Shown: positions 9,075 to 19,700, counted from the stretch's first letter. The stretch: DNA of 64,000 nucleotides from Gemmatimonadaceae bacterium (GCA_036504815.1 DASXUN010000023.1:1-64000), one strand, 5' to 3'. The notes: generated from the sequence alone by a model not told the origin. Program-made: numbers and translations.

Positions 9075-10841
9075 ATGACCACGCTGCTCTCCGATCCGAC
9101 GCGCATTCTCTTCTTCACGGGGAAGGGCGGCGTGGGAAAGACCTCCTCCGCCTGTGCCACCGCCATCGCACTCGCCGACCACGGCAAGCGGGTGCTGCTC
9201 GTCAGCACGGATCCCGCCTCGAACCTCGATGAGGTGCTGGGCGTCGCGCTCCAGTCGTCGCCGACGCCGGTGCCGACCGCGCCCGGGCTGTCGGCGCTCA
9301 ACATCGACCCCGCAGCCGCGGCGCGCGCGTATCGCGAGCGGGTGGTCGGGCCGTATCGCGGCGTGCTCCCCGCCAGCGCGCTGGCCAGCATGGAAGAGCA
9401 GCTCTCCGGCGCCTGCACCGTCGAGATCGCGGCCTTCGACGAGTTCACGAAGCTGCTCGGCGACCCAGTGATCACGGCCGCGTTCGATCACGTGATCTTC
9501 GATACGGCGCCCACGGGCCATACCCTGCGGCTGCTCGAACTCCCCGCCGCGTGGTCGAACTTCATCGACACCAACGTCGGCGGCACATCGTGCCTCGGCC
9601 CGCTGTCGGGCCTGACCGCGCAGCGAACGCTGTACGCCGCGTCGCACGCGGCGCTGCGCGATGGCGATCGCACGACGCTCGTGCTGGTCGCGCGGCCGGA
9701 GCCGGCATCGCTGGCGGAAGCCGAGCGGACGCGCCTGGAACTTGCGACGCTTGGGGTCGTCAATGTGCGGCTGATATTGAACGGCGTCTTCCATGCGCGC
9801 GACACAGCGGATCCAGTGGCGGTTGCCATGGAGGCGCGTGGACGGGCGGCGATCGCCGCCATGCCGGGTGGACTGCGCGCCGTTGCGCGCGTGGATGTGC
9901 CGCTGCTGCCGTTCGGACTTATCGGCATCGACGCGTTGCGCCGGCTCGGCACTTCGGGTGGCGAGGCGCCGGTGGTACCGGATGCCACTCCCGTTGACAT
10001 CGCACGCGAAGGACTTGAATCGCTTATCGACGAATTGGCGATGCGGGGCAAGGGTGTTGTCATGACGATGGGCAAGGGCGGCGTTGGCAAGACGACGGTG
10101 GCCACGCACATCGCCAGCGCGCTCGCCGACCGCGGATTTCCAGTGACGCTCACGACGACCGATCCCGCGGCCCACGTGGATCAGGCCGTGCGCTCGCTCA
10201 GCATCTCGACCGCGAACCTGCGGGTCACGCGCATCGACGCAGCGCTCGAAACCCGCCGCTACAGCGAGGAAGTCATCGCCACGGCCGGTGCCGGACTCGA
10301 CGCGGCGGGGCTGGCGCTGCTCGAGGAGGACCTGCGGAGCCCGTGCACCGAGGAGATTGCGGTCTTCCGTGCGTTTGCTGCCACCGTCGCGCAGGGCGAG
10401 GACGGCTTCGTGATCATCGACACGGCGCCGACCGGCCATACGCTGCTGCTGCTGGACGCAACGGAGTCGTACCACCGGGAAGTCCTGAAGCGGCCCAGCG
10501 GCAGCCCCGAGGCCGTGCAGCGGCTGCTGCCGCGCCTGCGCGACCGCGCGTTCACGCAGGTGATCCTGGTGACGCTGCCCGAGGCGACGCCGATGCACGA
10601 AGCGATGCAGCTGGAACAGGACCTCGCCCGCGCCGGCATCCAGCCGTACGCGTGGGTCGTCAACCAGTCGCTCACGCCGCTGACGCTTTCCGATCCCCTG
10701 CTCCGCGCGCGCCGCATCAACGAGGCGGTGTACCTGGACGAACTCCAGCGGCACGCGGCGCGTGTGGTGCTCGAACCGTGGGCGGTGGACTTCATTGAAC
10801 GCGCCGCCGCGCCGTCCACGCTGGTGGCCGCCGCGCCGTAG
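9075..10841 (+). CDS. arsA: Arsenite-transporting ATPase ArsA, tandem two-domain form
   Basis: A 588-residue soluble ATPase built of two homologous halves, the full-length bacterial form. Each half has a Walker A (GKGGVGKTS and GKGGVGKTT) and a DTAPTGHTL signature. Cys114, Cys173 and Cys424 sit in SGACTVE, TSCLGP and SPCTEE and match the three metalloid ligands of the E. coli enzyme (113, 172, 422). It receives As(III) from ArsD and energises efflux. The frame stays open upstream through arsD, but homology begins at this ATG. Confidence 0.95.
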   Translation: MTTLLSDPTRILFFTGKGGVGKTSSACATAIALADHGKRVLLVSTDPASNLDEVLGVALQSSPTPVPTAPGLSALNIDPAAAARAYRERVVGPYRGVLPASALASMEEQLSGACTVEIAAFDEFTKLLGDPVITAAFDHVIFDTAPTGHTLRLLELPAAWSNFIDTNVGGTSCLGPLSGLTAQRTLYAASHAALRDGDRTTLVLVARPEPASLAEAERTRLELATLGVVNVRLILNGVFHARDTADPVAVAMEARGRAAIAAMPGGLRAVARVDVPLLPFGLIGIDALRRLGTSGGEAPVVPDATPVDIAREGLESLIDELAMRGKGVVMTMGKGGVGKTTVATHIASALADRGFPVTLTTTDPAAHVDQAVRSLSISTANLRVTRIDAALETRRYSEEVIATAGAGLDAAGLALLEEDLRSPCTEEIAVFRAFAATVAQGEDGFVIIDTAPTGHTLLLLDATESYHREVLKRPSGSPEAVQRLLPRLRDRAFTQVILVTLPEATPMHEAMQLEQDLARAGIQPYAWVVNQSLTPLTLSDPLLRARRINEAVYLDELQRHAARVVLEPWAVDFIERAAAPSTLVAAAP

Positions 10842-10892
10842 ACGACGCGCTCACGGCTGTCGCCGTGGCTTCAGCCTGCGCATCTTTCGCCA

Positions 10893-11507
10893 ATGAACCG
10901 TCGTGCGCATTGGGACCTGGTCTACACGACCAAGCAGCCGAACGAGGTCAGCTGGTACCAGCCTTCGCCGTTGCGCTCACTCGAGCTGCTGCGCGAGGCC
11001 GGCGCGGGGCCGCACACGACGCTCATCGACATCGGTGGCGGCGACTCGACGCTGGTGGATGCCGTGGTCGCCGACCAGCTCGGCGCGATCACCGTCCTCG
11101 ACATCTCCGGCGCCGCGCTGGCACGGGCGCGGGCGCGTCTCGGCGATCGCGCACGCGAGGTCACCTGGCTCGAGGACGATGCCACCCGCGTTGCCCTGCC
11201 GGCCGCGGCCTTCGATATCTGGCACGATCGCGCCGTCTTTCATTTTCTCACCGACGCGGAAGACCGCGCACGATACGTGACCACGGCGGCCGCGGCGCTG
11301 AAGCCCGGGGGCGCGCTCATCATCGCGACGTTCGCCGAAGACGGCCCGCAGCGATGCAGCGGGCTCGACGTCACGCGCTACAGTGCCGCACAGCTCGCGC
11401 AGACGCTCGGCGAGCCCTTCCAGCTGCGGCGCAGCTTCCACGACGTGCATCACACGCCGAGCGGCGGCGAGCAGCGCTTCTCGTACTGCGTCTTTCGACG
11501 GCAGTAG
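10893..11507 (+). CDS. Class I SAM-dependent methyltransferase, last gene of the arsenic island
   Basis: A 204-residue methyltransferase. The SAM motif is DIGGGDSTLVDAV, followed by an acidic segment VLDIS and an HDRAVFHFLTD motif. The N-terminus (HWDLVYTTKQPNEVSWYQ) is typical of a small thiol or trans-sulfuration-associated methyltransferase family. It begins 51 bp after arsA on the same strand and is closed by a strong terminator. The substrate is unknown; arsenic or sulfur chemistry is only suggested by position. The coding end runs into a 10-nt tandem repeat that contains the stop codon. Confidence 0.75.
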   Translation: MNRRAHWDLVYTTKQPNEVSWYQPSPLRSLELLREAGAGPHTTLIDIGGGDSTLVDAVVADQLGAITVLDISGAALARARARLGDRAREVTWLEDDATRVALPAAAFDIWHDRAVFHFLTDAEDRARYVTTAAAALKPGGALIIATFAEDGPQRCSGLDVTRYSAAQLAQTLGEPFQLRRSFHDVHHTPSGGEQRFSYCVFRRQ

Positions 11508-11526
11508 ACGGCGGTAGACGGCAGAA
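11497..11526 (+). repeat. R1: three 10-nt tandem units spanning a stop codon
   Basis: Units GACGGCAGTA, GACGGCGGTA and GACGGCAGAA follow one another. The methyltransferase stop TAG lies inside the first unit and its junction with the second. On the far side of the terminator hairpin, 11560-11582 is partly complementary and reaches the cysK stop, so the whole forms an imperfect stem between convergent genes. Confidence 0.6.
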
Positions 11527-11531
11527 CGAAC

Positions 11532-11558
11532 AAAGCCCGGCCACTTGGCCGGGCTTTT
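11532..11558. terminator. Bidirectional rho-independent terminator between the arsenic island and cysK
   Basis: AAAGCCCGGCCA, a 3-nt loop region, and TGGCCGGGCTTTT form a perfect GC stem with A and T runs on either side, so it can end transcription of both convergent units. Confidence 0.9.
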
Positions 11559-11577
11559 CGTCACGGCCACCGTCCGC

Positions 11578-12486
11578 CTAGAACAGGCCCTCGACCGAGA
11601 GATAGCGCTCGCCGGTGTCGTAGCAGAAGGTGAGCACACGCGCGTTCTTCGGGAGCTCGGGCAGCTTCTTGGCGACGGCGGCGAGTGCCGCACCCGACGA
11701 GATGCCGACGAAGATCCCCTCTTCGCGCGCGCTGCGCTGCGCGTACGCGAAGGCCTCTTCCTTGGTGATGGTGATGATCCCATCGAGCACGTCACGATGC
11801 AGGTTCTTCGGCACGAAATTGGCGCCGAGCCCCTGCAGCGGATGCGGCCCCGGCTGCCCGCCGCTCAGGATCGGCGATGCCGCCGGTTCCACGGCGAAGA
11901 CCTTGAGCGCGGGCCACGCCTTCTTGAGCACCTCGCCGACGCCCGTGATGTGGCCGCCGGTCCCGACGCCCGTGATGATCGCGTCCAGTCCGTCGGGAAA
12001 GTCCGCGCGGATCTCGGCGGCCGTCGTGCGGCGATGCACCTCGATGTTCGCCTCGTTCTCGAACTGCTGGGGGATCCAGGCCCCGGCGATCGACGCGGCG
12101 AGCTCCGTGGCGCGGTCCACCGAGCCGCGCATTCCCTTCTCGCGCGGCGTCAGGTCGAGCTCGGCGCCATACGCGGCCAGCACCCGGCGGCGCTCGATGC
12201 TCATCGACTCGGGCATCACCAGGATCAGGCGGTATCCCTTCACGGCCGCGACCATCGCCAGGCCGATGCCGGTGTTGCCGGAGGTCGGCTCGACGATCAC
12301 GCTCCCCGGCGAGAGCACGCCGCGGCGCTCCGCGTCCTCGATCATCGAGAGCGCGATGCGGTCCTTGATGCTGGCGCCGGGGTTGGCGCGCTCGAGCTTC
12401 ATCCACACCTCCGCCTTGCCGAACAGGCGGTTGATGCGAACGTGCGGCGTGTTGCCGATGGTGTCCAGGATCGATGCGGCTTTCAT
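11578..12486 (-). CDS. cysK: Cysteine synthase (O-acetylserine sulfhydrylase)
   Basis: A 302-residue PLP enzyme that makes cysteine from O-acetylserine and sulfide. Lys41 in NPGASIKDR is the PLP lysine, [10 protein letters not shown] is the substrate loop, and [11 protein letters not shown] binds the PLP phosphate. The length is usual for CysK. It follows cysE by 30 bp on the same strand, so both enzymes of the pathway are made together. Its proximity to the arsenic genes may matter because thiols are arsenic ligands (inference). Confidence 0.95.
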   Translation of the reverse strand: MKAASILDTIGNTPHVRINRLFGKAEVWMKLERANPGASIKDRIALSMIEDAERRGVLSPGSVIVEPTSGNTGIGLAMVAAVKGYRLILVMPESMSIERRRVLAAYGAELDLTPREKGMRGSVDRATELAASIAGAWIPQQFENEANIEVHRRTTAAEIRADFPDGLDAIITGVGTGGHITGVGEVLKKAWPALKVFAVEPAASPILSGGQPGPHPLQGLGANFVPKNLHRDVLDGIITITKEEAFAYAQRSAREEGIFVGISSGAALAAVAKKLPELPKNARVLTFCYDTGERYLSVEGLF

Positions 12487-12516
12487 GGGGGCCTCGGGTG
12501 CTGCGGGGGGGACTGA

Positions 12517-13374
12517 CTAGATGATGTACATGGCGTCGTCGCCGTTGGCGTCCTTGGGCCGGACCTTCGCCTCCGCCTCGTGCTGCACGACGGAGAGCGG
12601 GGGCACACTGTGCGTCAGCCAGACATTGCCGCCCACGATGCTGTCGTGGCCGACGACCGTGTCGCCGCCGAGGATCACGGCCTGCGCGTAGATGACGACG
12701 TTGTCCTCGATGGTCGGGTGACGCTTGGACCGGGCGAGGCTCTTCTTCACGCTGAGCGCGCCCAGCGTGACGCCCTGGTAGAGCTTCACGTTGTTGCCGA
12801 TCACGGTGGACTCGCCGATCACGATGCCCGTGCCGTGGTCGATGGCGAACGAGGAACCGATGGTCGCGCCCGGATGGATGTCGATGCCGGTCACCTGGTG
12901 GGCGTACTCGCCGAGCAGGCGCGGGAAGATGGGGACGTGCAGCGTGTAGAGGGCGTGCGCCAGGCGATGGATGGCGATGGCCATGAACCCCGGATAGGCG
13001 AGCACGACCTCATCGAGACTCTCCGCCGCCGGATCGCCGGCATTGATGGCTTCGGCGTCGAGCAGCAGTTGCGCGTGGATGCGCGGCAGCGCCTCGGTGA
13101 AGGCGCGGCCGATTTCGTCCACTGGGCGCGCGCCGTCCTTCATCAGCGGGGCGATCATCCGCTTCAGGTCGCGTTCCAGCAGGGCCAGCTTGGCTTCGAT
13201 CTCGCCGGACGTGAAGTACGGTTCGCGGCAGAAGTGCGGAAAGAGGACGGCCAGCAGCTCGTCGGTGAACTGCTGGGCGCTCTGCTTCAGCTGGACGCCG
13301 AAGGTGAGGGAGTCGCGGCGTTCCTTGAGATCGGACGCGAACGCGCGGAGTTCGGGGGAGGGGTCGTGCGCCAT
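12517..13374 (-). CDS. cysE: Serine O-acetyltransferase
   Basis: A 285-residue acetyltransferase that makes O-acetylserine from serine and acetyl-CoA. An N-terminal helical domain (1-150) precedes the left-handed beta-helix of hexapeptide repeats. IDIHPGATIG and the DHGTGIVIGE segment carry the catalytic His and substrate residues. The extreme C-terminus is YII; a terminal Ile is what inserts into the CysK active site in cysteine synthase complexes. It is the first gene of the cysE-cysK pair. The start ATG is 42 nt inside clean intergenic sequence. Confidence 0.93.
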   Translation of the reverse strand: MAHDPSPELRAFASDLKERRDSLTFGVQLKQSAQQFTDELLAVLFPHFCREPYFTSGEIEAKLALLERDLKRMIAPLMKDGARPVDEIGRAFTEALPRIHAQLLLDAEAINAGDPAAESLDEVVLAYPGFMAIAIHRLAHALYTLHVPIFPRLLGEYAHQVTGIDIHPGATIGSSFAIDHGTGIVIGESTVIGNNVKLYQGVTLGALSVKKSLARSKRHPTIEDNVVIYAQAVILGGDTVVGHDSIVGGNVWLTHSVPPLSVVQHEAEAKVRPKDANGDDAMYII

Positions 13375-13444
13375 TGGGGGCGTGGGCTCGGGGGGTGTAC
13401 TCAGTATAAGCGACTCGGCGTCGCGATGTTCCCTGGACCAGCGT

Positions 13445-14416
13445 CTACGCCACGCGTTCGGTACGGATGGCGGCGACCGGCGGAAGGTGCACGACGATCT
13501 CCGAGCGCAAGGGCTCGAAGTGCGTCGGCAACTGGAGCACCTGACCGAGTTCCGGCAGCGTCTCGTCCACCGTGAGTCCCGGCTGGTCGGTCGCGTACTC
13601 GAAGAGGACGCCGCCGGGCTCCCGGCTGTAGATCGACTGGAAGTACTTCCGATCCTTCATTTCGGTGACGCGCCGTCCGGCGCCAAGGAGCGCCTCGCCG
13701 ACCGCCGCTTCATCCGCCGCGTTCGCGACGCGGAACGCCACGTGGTGCGCGGTCCCGGCGCCGTTCTTGCCGTACGCCAGGTCGGCGCGCACGTGCAGGT
13801 CGACGAAGGTGCTCACGCCGCCGGCGCCCGCCTCGAACCGGCGCACCCCATCGTGCTCGGCGACGAAGCGGAAGCCGAGGGTGTCCACCATCATCTGCTC
13901 GGTGCGCTCGCGGCGGTCGAGCCAGAGCGTGACGCCGTGCAGGCCGCGGATGGCGAGCGGCGACGGAATCTCGCTGGAGCCACCCGATCCGGGACGCGAC
14001 GCGGCGCCGGCGTGCGCCACCAGCTCGAGATAGAGTCCGTCCGGATCGCGGAGGGCGATGACCTGCTCAGTGTGGCCACCGAAGGTGCGCGACTGAGGCC
14101 CATCGTGCGCCACGCCCAGGGTGCGCAGCCGCTCGCTCCAGAAGGGGACGGCCGCCGGGGTAATGGCGAAGGCCGTGACCCCCACTTGTCCCGTGCCGGG
14201 CACGCCCTGTCGCGCGCGTGGCATCGGGAAGATGGTCATCAGCGAGCCGGGGGTGGCGTGGGCGTCGCCGAAGTAGAAGTGATACGTGGACCGGTCGTCG
14301 AAGTTGACGGTCTGCTTGACGAGGCGCAGGCCGAGCGTGCCGGCGTAGAAGGCGACGCTGCGTTCCGGGTCGCGGGCGATGGCGGAGACGTGATGGATGC
14401 CGAGCAGGGGGGTCAT
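13445..14416 (-). CDS. VOC-family ring-cleaving dioxygenase-like protein (MhqO type)
   Basis: A 323-residue protein with two vicinal-oxygen-chelate modules. The first starts GIHHVSAIARDPERS and holds His8 or His9 as metal ligand; the second starts GLHGVTLWL. Later ligand positions are seen in AHHVAFRV and GVLFEYATD. The family includes quinone and hydroquinone-responsive dioxygenases, usually under MarR-type repressors. It is transcribed divergently from a pirin gene, and the two share a pair of perfect or near-perfect palindromes. Ring cleavage is inferred, not proven; a glyoxalase-like role is possible. Confidence 0.82.
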   Translation of the reverse strand: MTPLLGIHHVSAIARDPERSVAFYAGTLGLRLVKQTVNFDDRSTYHFYFGDAHATPGSLMTIFPMPRARQGVPGTGQVGVTAFAITPAAVPFWSERLRTLGVAHDGPQSRTFGGHTEQVIALRDPDGLYLELVAHAGAASRPGSGGSSEIPSPLAIRGLHGVTLWLDRRERTEQMMVDTLGFRFVAEHDGVRRFEAGAGGVSTFVDLHVRADLAYGKNGAGTAHHVAFRVANAADEAAVGEALLGAGRRVTEMKDRKYFQSIYSREPGGVLFEYATDQPGLTVDETLPELGQVLQLPTHFEPLRSEIVVHLPPVAAIRTERVA

Positions 14417-14435
14417 ACCGTCCTCGATGGATATT

Positions 14436-14453
14436 TATCTTAGTACTAAGATA
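14436..14453. promoter_or_regulatory. 18-bp perfect palindromic operator (copy 1)
   Basis: TATCTTAGTACTAAGATA is an exact palindrome lying 20 bp from the start of the VOC gene in the divergent VOC-pirin intergenic region. Such AT-rich sites in GC-rich DNA suggest a dimeric MarR- or HxlR-type repressor; no such regulator gene is in the window. Confidence 0.72.
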
Positions 14454-14511
14454 CTGCCGGTGGGCCGCGCCGTCAAGCGGGGGCCGGGCTTGCGGCCCGC
14501 GCCGAGGTCAT

Positions 14512-14529
14512 TATCTTAGTACTAAGACA
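14512..14529. promoter_or_regulatory. 18-bp palindromic operator (copy 2)
   Basis: TATCTTAGTACTAAGACA repeats the first copy with one changed base, centre-to-centre distance 76 bp, and lies 47 bp before the pirin start. Each divergent gene thus has its own copy, consistent with joint repression. Confidence 0.7.
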
Positions 14530-14576
14530 ATGCACGGCCGTGCGGCCGCGCCTCCCGATTTCCGAAGGAGTCCCCG

Positions 14577-15479
14577 ATGTCGCTGCGTCCCGTCAAGAGC
14601 ATCCTCACCGCCCAGCCCACGATCGAAGGGGCCGGCGTCCGCCTGCACCGCGCCTTCGGGTTCGGCGAGACGGGCGAGTTCGATCCGTTCCTGCTGTTCG
14701 ACGATTTCCGCGGCGACACCCCCGCCGACTACCAGGCCGGCTTTCCCTGGCATCCGCATCGCGGCATCGAGACCATCACCTACGTGCTCGCCGGCACGGT
14801 CGAGCACGCCGATTCACTCGGCAATCACGGCGAACTGGGCGCGGGCGACGTGCAGTGGATGACGGCCGGATCCGGGATCATGCACCATGAGATGCCGACC
14901 GGCGACGTGAGCGGCCGGATGCACGGCTTCCAGCTGTGGGCCAACCTGCCGTCGCACCTCAAGATGACCAAGCCGCGCTACCAGGACGTGCCGGCCAGGG
15001 ACATTCCCACGGTCCTCGACGACGACGGCACCGCGGTGCGCGTCATCGTCGGCGATTTCTGGGGGAAGACCGGTCCGGTGGAGGGCGTGGCGGCCGAGCC
15101 CAGCTACATCGATGTGTCGGTCCCCCCCGGCAGGAAGAAGCGCCTCAAGGTCGACACGCGGCGCAATGCCTTCGCGTACGTCTTCGCGGGGAGCGGCACG
15201 TTCCGCGACGCGTCGGAACCGTTTGGCGTGCTGACCGAGAAGGCGGACGATTCGGTGGTGCGTGAGCGCACGGGGAACCGGTCGCTGGTCGTCTTCGGCA
15301 GCGGCGACGAGATCGTCGTCCAGGCCGGTGACGAGGGGATCCGCTTCCTGCTGGTCAGCGGCAAGCCGCTCGAGGAGCCGGTGGCGTGGTACGGCCCGAT
15401 CGTGATGAACACCAAGGCCGAATTGCAGCAGGCGATCACCGACCTGCGCAACGGCACGTTCATCAAGGAAAGCGCGTAG
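14577..15479 (+). CDS. Pirin family protein (cupin metalloprotein, possible quercetinase)
   Basis: A 300-residue bicupin. The iron-binding set of the N-terminal cupin is visible: His59 and His61 in WHPHRG, then His103 and Glu105 in GIMHHE. The C-terminal cupin domain (about 190-290) is complete. Members act as quercetin dioxygenases or redox regulators. A GAAGGAG ribosome site precedes the ATG. The pairing with a VOC dioxygenase under common palindromes suggests defence against aromatic or quinone electrophiles (inference). Confidence 0.9.
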   Translation: MSLRPVKSILTAQPTIEGAGVRLHRAFGFGETGEFDPFLLFDDFRGDTPADYQAGFPWHPHRGIETITYVLAGTVEHADSLGNHGELGAGDVQWMTAGSGIMHHEMPTGDVSGRMHGFQLWANLPSHLKMTKPRYQDVPARDIPTVLDDDGTAVRVIVGDFWGKTGPVEGVAAEPSYIDVSVPPGRKKRLKVDTRRNAFAYVFAGSGTFRDASEPFGVLTEKADDSVVRERTGNRSLVVFGSGDEIVVQAGDEGIRFLLVSGKPLEEPVAWYGPIVMNTKAELQQAITDLRNGTFIKESA

Positions 15480-15542
15480 CGCACCTTCGCCAGGAAGGCG
15501 CGCCGCGCACACGCGTGCTATGTTCGCTGCCATGGGGCGTGC

Positions 15543-16511
15543 ATGACCGCGGAGGACTCCCTCGTTCGCGTGATTGAAGGGCCGGGCAGCTGGCACAGCC
15601 GCGCGGTGAACGCCCTGTTGCGCCTGATGCTTCGCAGCCCGCTGCGCCACGACGTCGACATCCCCGCCCTGCGCCGGCGTTACGAGGACATCGATGCGCG
15701 CCACATTCCGGTGGACGACTGGGTCGTGCGCCAGCCGCTCCACTGTGACGGCGTGCCCGCGCAGTGGGTGAGCGTGCCGGAGACGCGTCCCGAACGGGTG
15801 GTGCTCTATCTGCACGGCGGGTCCTTCGCGTACCGCTTTCCCAATGCCCACGCCGGCTTCGCGGCCCGGCTGTGCCGGCGGCTGGAGGCGCGGGCGCTCA
15901 TTCCCGACTACCGGCTCGCGCCCGAGCACCCCTTCCCCGCCGCTCCCGACGACTGCCTCGCGGCCTACCGGTGGCTCCTGGCCAGCGGCGTCGATCCGAA
16001 TCACGTGGTCGTCGTCGGCGACTCGGCGGGGGGCAACCTGGCGCTGGTCACCATGCAGCGCGCGCTGACGGCGGGCGATCCGCTTCCCGCCTGCGCCGTC
16101 CTGCTGTCACCGGGCGTGGACTGCACCCTCGCCAGCCCGAGCATGGTGGACAACGCCGAGCATGACCCGATGCTGCGGCTGAACAATCTCCTGGTGCTGC
16201 GCAACCATTACGTGCCCGCGTCGCACCTGGTCACGCATCCGCACGTGTCGCCGCTCTTCGGCGAGTTCGTCGGACTGCCGCCGCTGCTGCTGCAGGTGGG
16301 GAGCACCGAGATCCTGCGCGACGAGGCGATTCGCGCGGCGCAGAAGGCGCGAGCGGCCGGCGTGGACGTCGAGCTCGAGTTGTGGCCCGACATGCCGCAT
16401 GTCTTCCAGATCGTCTCGTTCCTGCCGGAATCGGCGCAGGCGCTGGACCATATCGTCGCCTTCGTGCGGCGGCGCGCGCGGTGGGAAGCGGCCGTGCGGG
16501 TGCCGGCGTAG
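15543..16511 (+). CDS. Alpha/beta hydrolase of the hormone-sensitive lipase group
   Basis: A 322-residue esterase-like protein. The oxyanion motif YLHGGSF, the nucleophile elbow VVGDSAGGNLAL and the C-terminal PHVFQ histidine are all in place, and a DEAIRAA stretch follows the acidic residue region. This is the bacterial family IV (HSL) arrangement, which hydrolyses short-chain esters in the cytoplasm. No signal peptide is present. It starts 63 bp after pirin on the same strand; whether it shares that transcript is unclear. Confidence 0.88.
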   Translation: MTAEDSLVRVIEGPGSWHSRAVNALLRLMLRSPLRHDVDIPALRRRYEDIDARHIPVDDWVVRQPLHCDGVPAQWVSVPETRPERVVLYLHGGSFAYRFPNAHAGFAARLCRRLEARALIPDYRLAPEHPFPAAPDDCLAAYRWLLASGVDPNHVVVVGDSAGGNLALVTMQRALTAGDPLPACAVLLSPGVDCTLASPSMVDNAEHDPMLRLNNLLVLRNHYVPASHLVTHPHVSPLFGEFVGLPPLLLQVGSTEILRDEAIRAAQKARAAGVDVELELWPDMPHVFQIVSFLPESAQALDHIVAFVRRRARWEAAVRVPA

Positions 16512-16718
16512 GACGTCGGCACGGCGGCCAACTTCGCGGGACGGGGCGCCGCCCGGCGCACTCGTCGCAGCCATGGTCCCGGCACTAATTTCCTTGACGC
16601 CCCCGGAAGCTGTTCCGAACTTCCCGGCAGTCACGATGCCACGCACGCCGGTGTGCGAGGCGGTGACGGGCGCGCCCCCCGGCTTGGCTCAAGACTCATT
16701 GTGGATCCTGCAGACAAG

Positions 16719-19700
16719 ATGCCCATCGCGAGGGCGGCCGATTTCTATCGCACCGTCTTCGAGCACAGCACGGAAGCGAGCCTGCTGACGGCGGCCGACG
16801 GGCGCGTCTTCCGCGCCAATCCCGCGGCCTGCGCACTGCTTCGCCGCACGGAGGCGGAGATCTGCGCGGCGGGACGCCAGGGCCTGGTGGACCCCGCGTC
16901 GCCCGGCCTGCGCGACCTGCTCGAGACGCGCGCCCGCACGGGACAAGTGCGGGGCGAGCTGACCTTCGTGCGCGGCGACGGCACGCGCTTCGTGGCCGAA
17001 TTCCGATCGGCCTCGCTCTTCGACAACGAGAATACGTCGGAAGTCCGCAACATCGTGACGCTGCGCGACCTCACGGAACACCGGGCCACGCAGCGTGCGC
17101 TGACCGAGTCGCAGGTGCTGCTTGACGCCATCGTCAACAACACGCGCGACATGATTTGGTCAGTCGACCCGGAGGAGTTCGCCCTCCAGTGGTTCAACGA
17201 CGGACTGCGGGAGTACTTCCGCGTGCATCGCGGGATGGCCATCGACGTCGGCATGCGCCCGGAAGACCTCTTCACGAGCGACGAGTACATCCAGGAGTGG
17301 CGTGGCCTGTACCAGCGGGCGCTGCGCGAACGGACGTTCACGCACGAGTACGTCGCCTCGTCGAAGACGCGGGTCATGCAGCTGAACCTGACGGTGCTCG
17401 AGCACGACGGGGTCGTGTACGGCATCTCGGTGTTCAGCCGGGACATCACGGACCTCAAGCGCTCGGAGCGCGAACTGCAGACGCGCGCCGAGGAGCTGCG
17501 GGCGAGCGAGGAGCAGTTTCGCGCCATGGTGGAGCAGTCGCCCACCGGCACGGTGATCTTCGCGGAGGGGCGCATCACCTACGCCAACCCGGCGGCCGCG
17601 CGCATCGTGGGCGCGGGCTCGACCGACCGGATCATCGGGCGGATCGTGATGGACTTCGTCCATCCCGACTTCCGCGCGCGTTCGCTGGAGCGGATCCGGA
17701 ACGCGGTGGCGACCGGCGAGGCGTCGCGCCCCGCCGAAATGATCTTCCTCGGCCTGGACGGCCACGAGATCGACACCGAAAGCGTCCTGCTCCCGGTGAC
17801 GATCGCCGGCCGCCCCTCCGTGATGGTGCTCTTCAATGACATCACGGAACGGAAACGGGCGACGATGGCGCTGACGGACAGCGAGTCCAGGTTCCGCGCG
17901 ATGGTGGACGTCACGCCCAACGGGGTCGTCATTCATGAGGACGGACGGCTCACGTACGCCAACGCGGCTGCCGCCCGCATTCTGGGCGTCGCCAGTCCGG
18001 AGCAGCTCGTCGGGCGCAACGTGAAGGAGTTTATCCATCCGGACTCGTGGCCGGCGACGCTGGATCGCATCAACCGGGTGCGCGACACCGGCCAGGCGCA
18101 GCCCCCCTCCGAGGGCGTCTATCTCCGCGCCGACGGCAGTGCGGTGGACGTCGAGCGCGTGGCCACGCCCATCACCATTGCAGGCAAACCTGCCACGCTC
18201 GTCATCTTCCACGACATCACGGAGCGCAAGGCGCACGAGAAGGCGTTGCGCGAGAGCGAGCGGAAGTATCGCACGCTCTTCGAGTCGGCCGATGACGCCA
18301 TCCTGCTGGTGCACGACGGGCGCTTCGTGGACTGCAACGCGGCGGCGCTGCGGATGTTCGGCTGCACCAGGGATGCGCTCCTCAGCGCGACGCCGGCGAC
18401 ATTCTCCCCGGCGGTCCAGCCCGACGGCACGCCATCCGACATCGCGGCGAACCGGAAGATCAGCCTCACGCTCTCGGAGGGACCGCAGTTCTTCGAGTGG
18501 GAGCACTGCCGCTCCGATGGGACACCCTTCTCGGTGGAGGTCTCCCTGAACCGCCTGGACCTGGGCGGTCGCGTGAAGATCCAGGCCATCGTCCGCGATG
18601 TGACCTCGCGACGCACGGCCGAGTTGGCACTGCGGGCCAGCGAAGAGCGCTTTCGCGCAGTGTTCAGCGAGGCGCCGCTCGGTATTGCATTGATCGATTC
18701 CCGCACGGGGCGGATCCTCGACGCGAACCGGCAGTTCGGCCAGATCGCCGGCCGTTCTGCGGAGGAACTGACGCAGATCGACTGGATGAGCATCACGCAT
18801 CCGGACGACGTGGCGGAGGATCAGCGCAACATGGCGCTGATGAACGCGGGCGAGATCTCGCGATTCCACATGCGCAAGCGGTACCGGCGCCCGGACGGTT
18901 CCCATGTCTGGATCAGCATGACGGTGGCTCCCATTCGGAAGCCGGGGCAGGAACACGAGTCGCATGTCTGCATGATCGAGGACATCGGCGCCCGCATCGC
19001 CGCCGAAGAGGAACTGCGCAAGCTCTCGCGCGCCGTCGAGCAGAGTCAAGCCAGCATCGTCATCACCAACGTCAAGGGCGACATCGAGTACGTCAACGAG
19101 GCCTTTCTGCTTCGCTCCGGTTATGCGCGCGACGAGATCCTGGCGCAGAACCCGCGGATCCTGAACTCGGGCGAGACGCCGCGCGGCACTTACGATGCCC
19201 TGTGGCAGACGTTGCGGCACGGCGAGACCTGGACGGGCGAGTTCATCAATCGCAAGAAGGACGGCAGCACGTACGTCGAGCAGGCAGTGATCTCGCCGCT
19301 TCGCCAGCCGGACGGCACCATCACGCACTACGTGGCCGTGAAAGAGGACATCACTGACCAGAAGCGCCTGACGGCGGAGCTGGCCCGGCACCGCGATCAC
19401 CTGATGGAGCTGGTGGAGGAGCGGACCCGCGAGCTCGAGGAGGCGCGCTTGCTGGCCGAGTCGGCCAACAAGGCCAAGAGCGCGTTCCTGGCCACCATGA
19501 GCCACGAGATCCGCACGCCATTGAACGGCGTGATCGCGATGGCCGAGATGCTGGCGCTGCGCCCGCTGACGCCCGAGGATCTCGACTCCACCAAGACCAT
19601 CCTGCGGTCGGCGCACAACCTGCTCGCCGTCATCAACGACATCCTGGATTTCTCGAAGATCGAGGCGGGCAAGCTGGAGCTCGACGTCTCCGACATCTCG

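Noticed and set aside
8430..10841. An 803-codon frame running through arsD into arsA
   Set aside because: The arsD part is out of frame with ArsD; only the segment from 9075 resembles a protein (ArsA).
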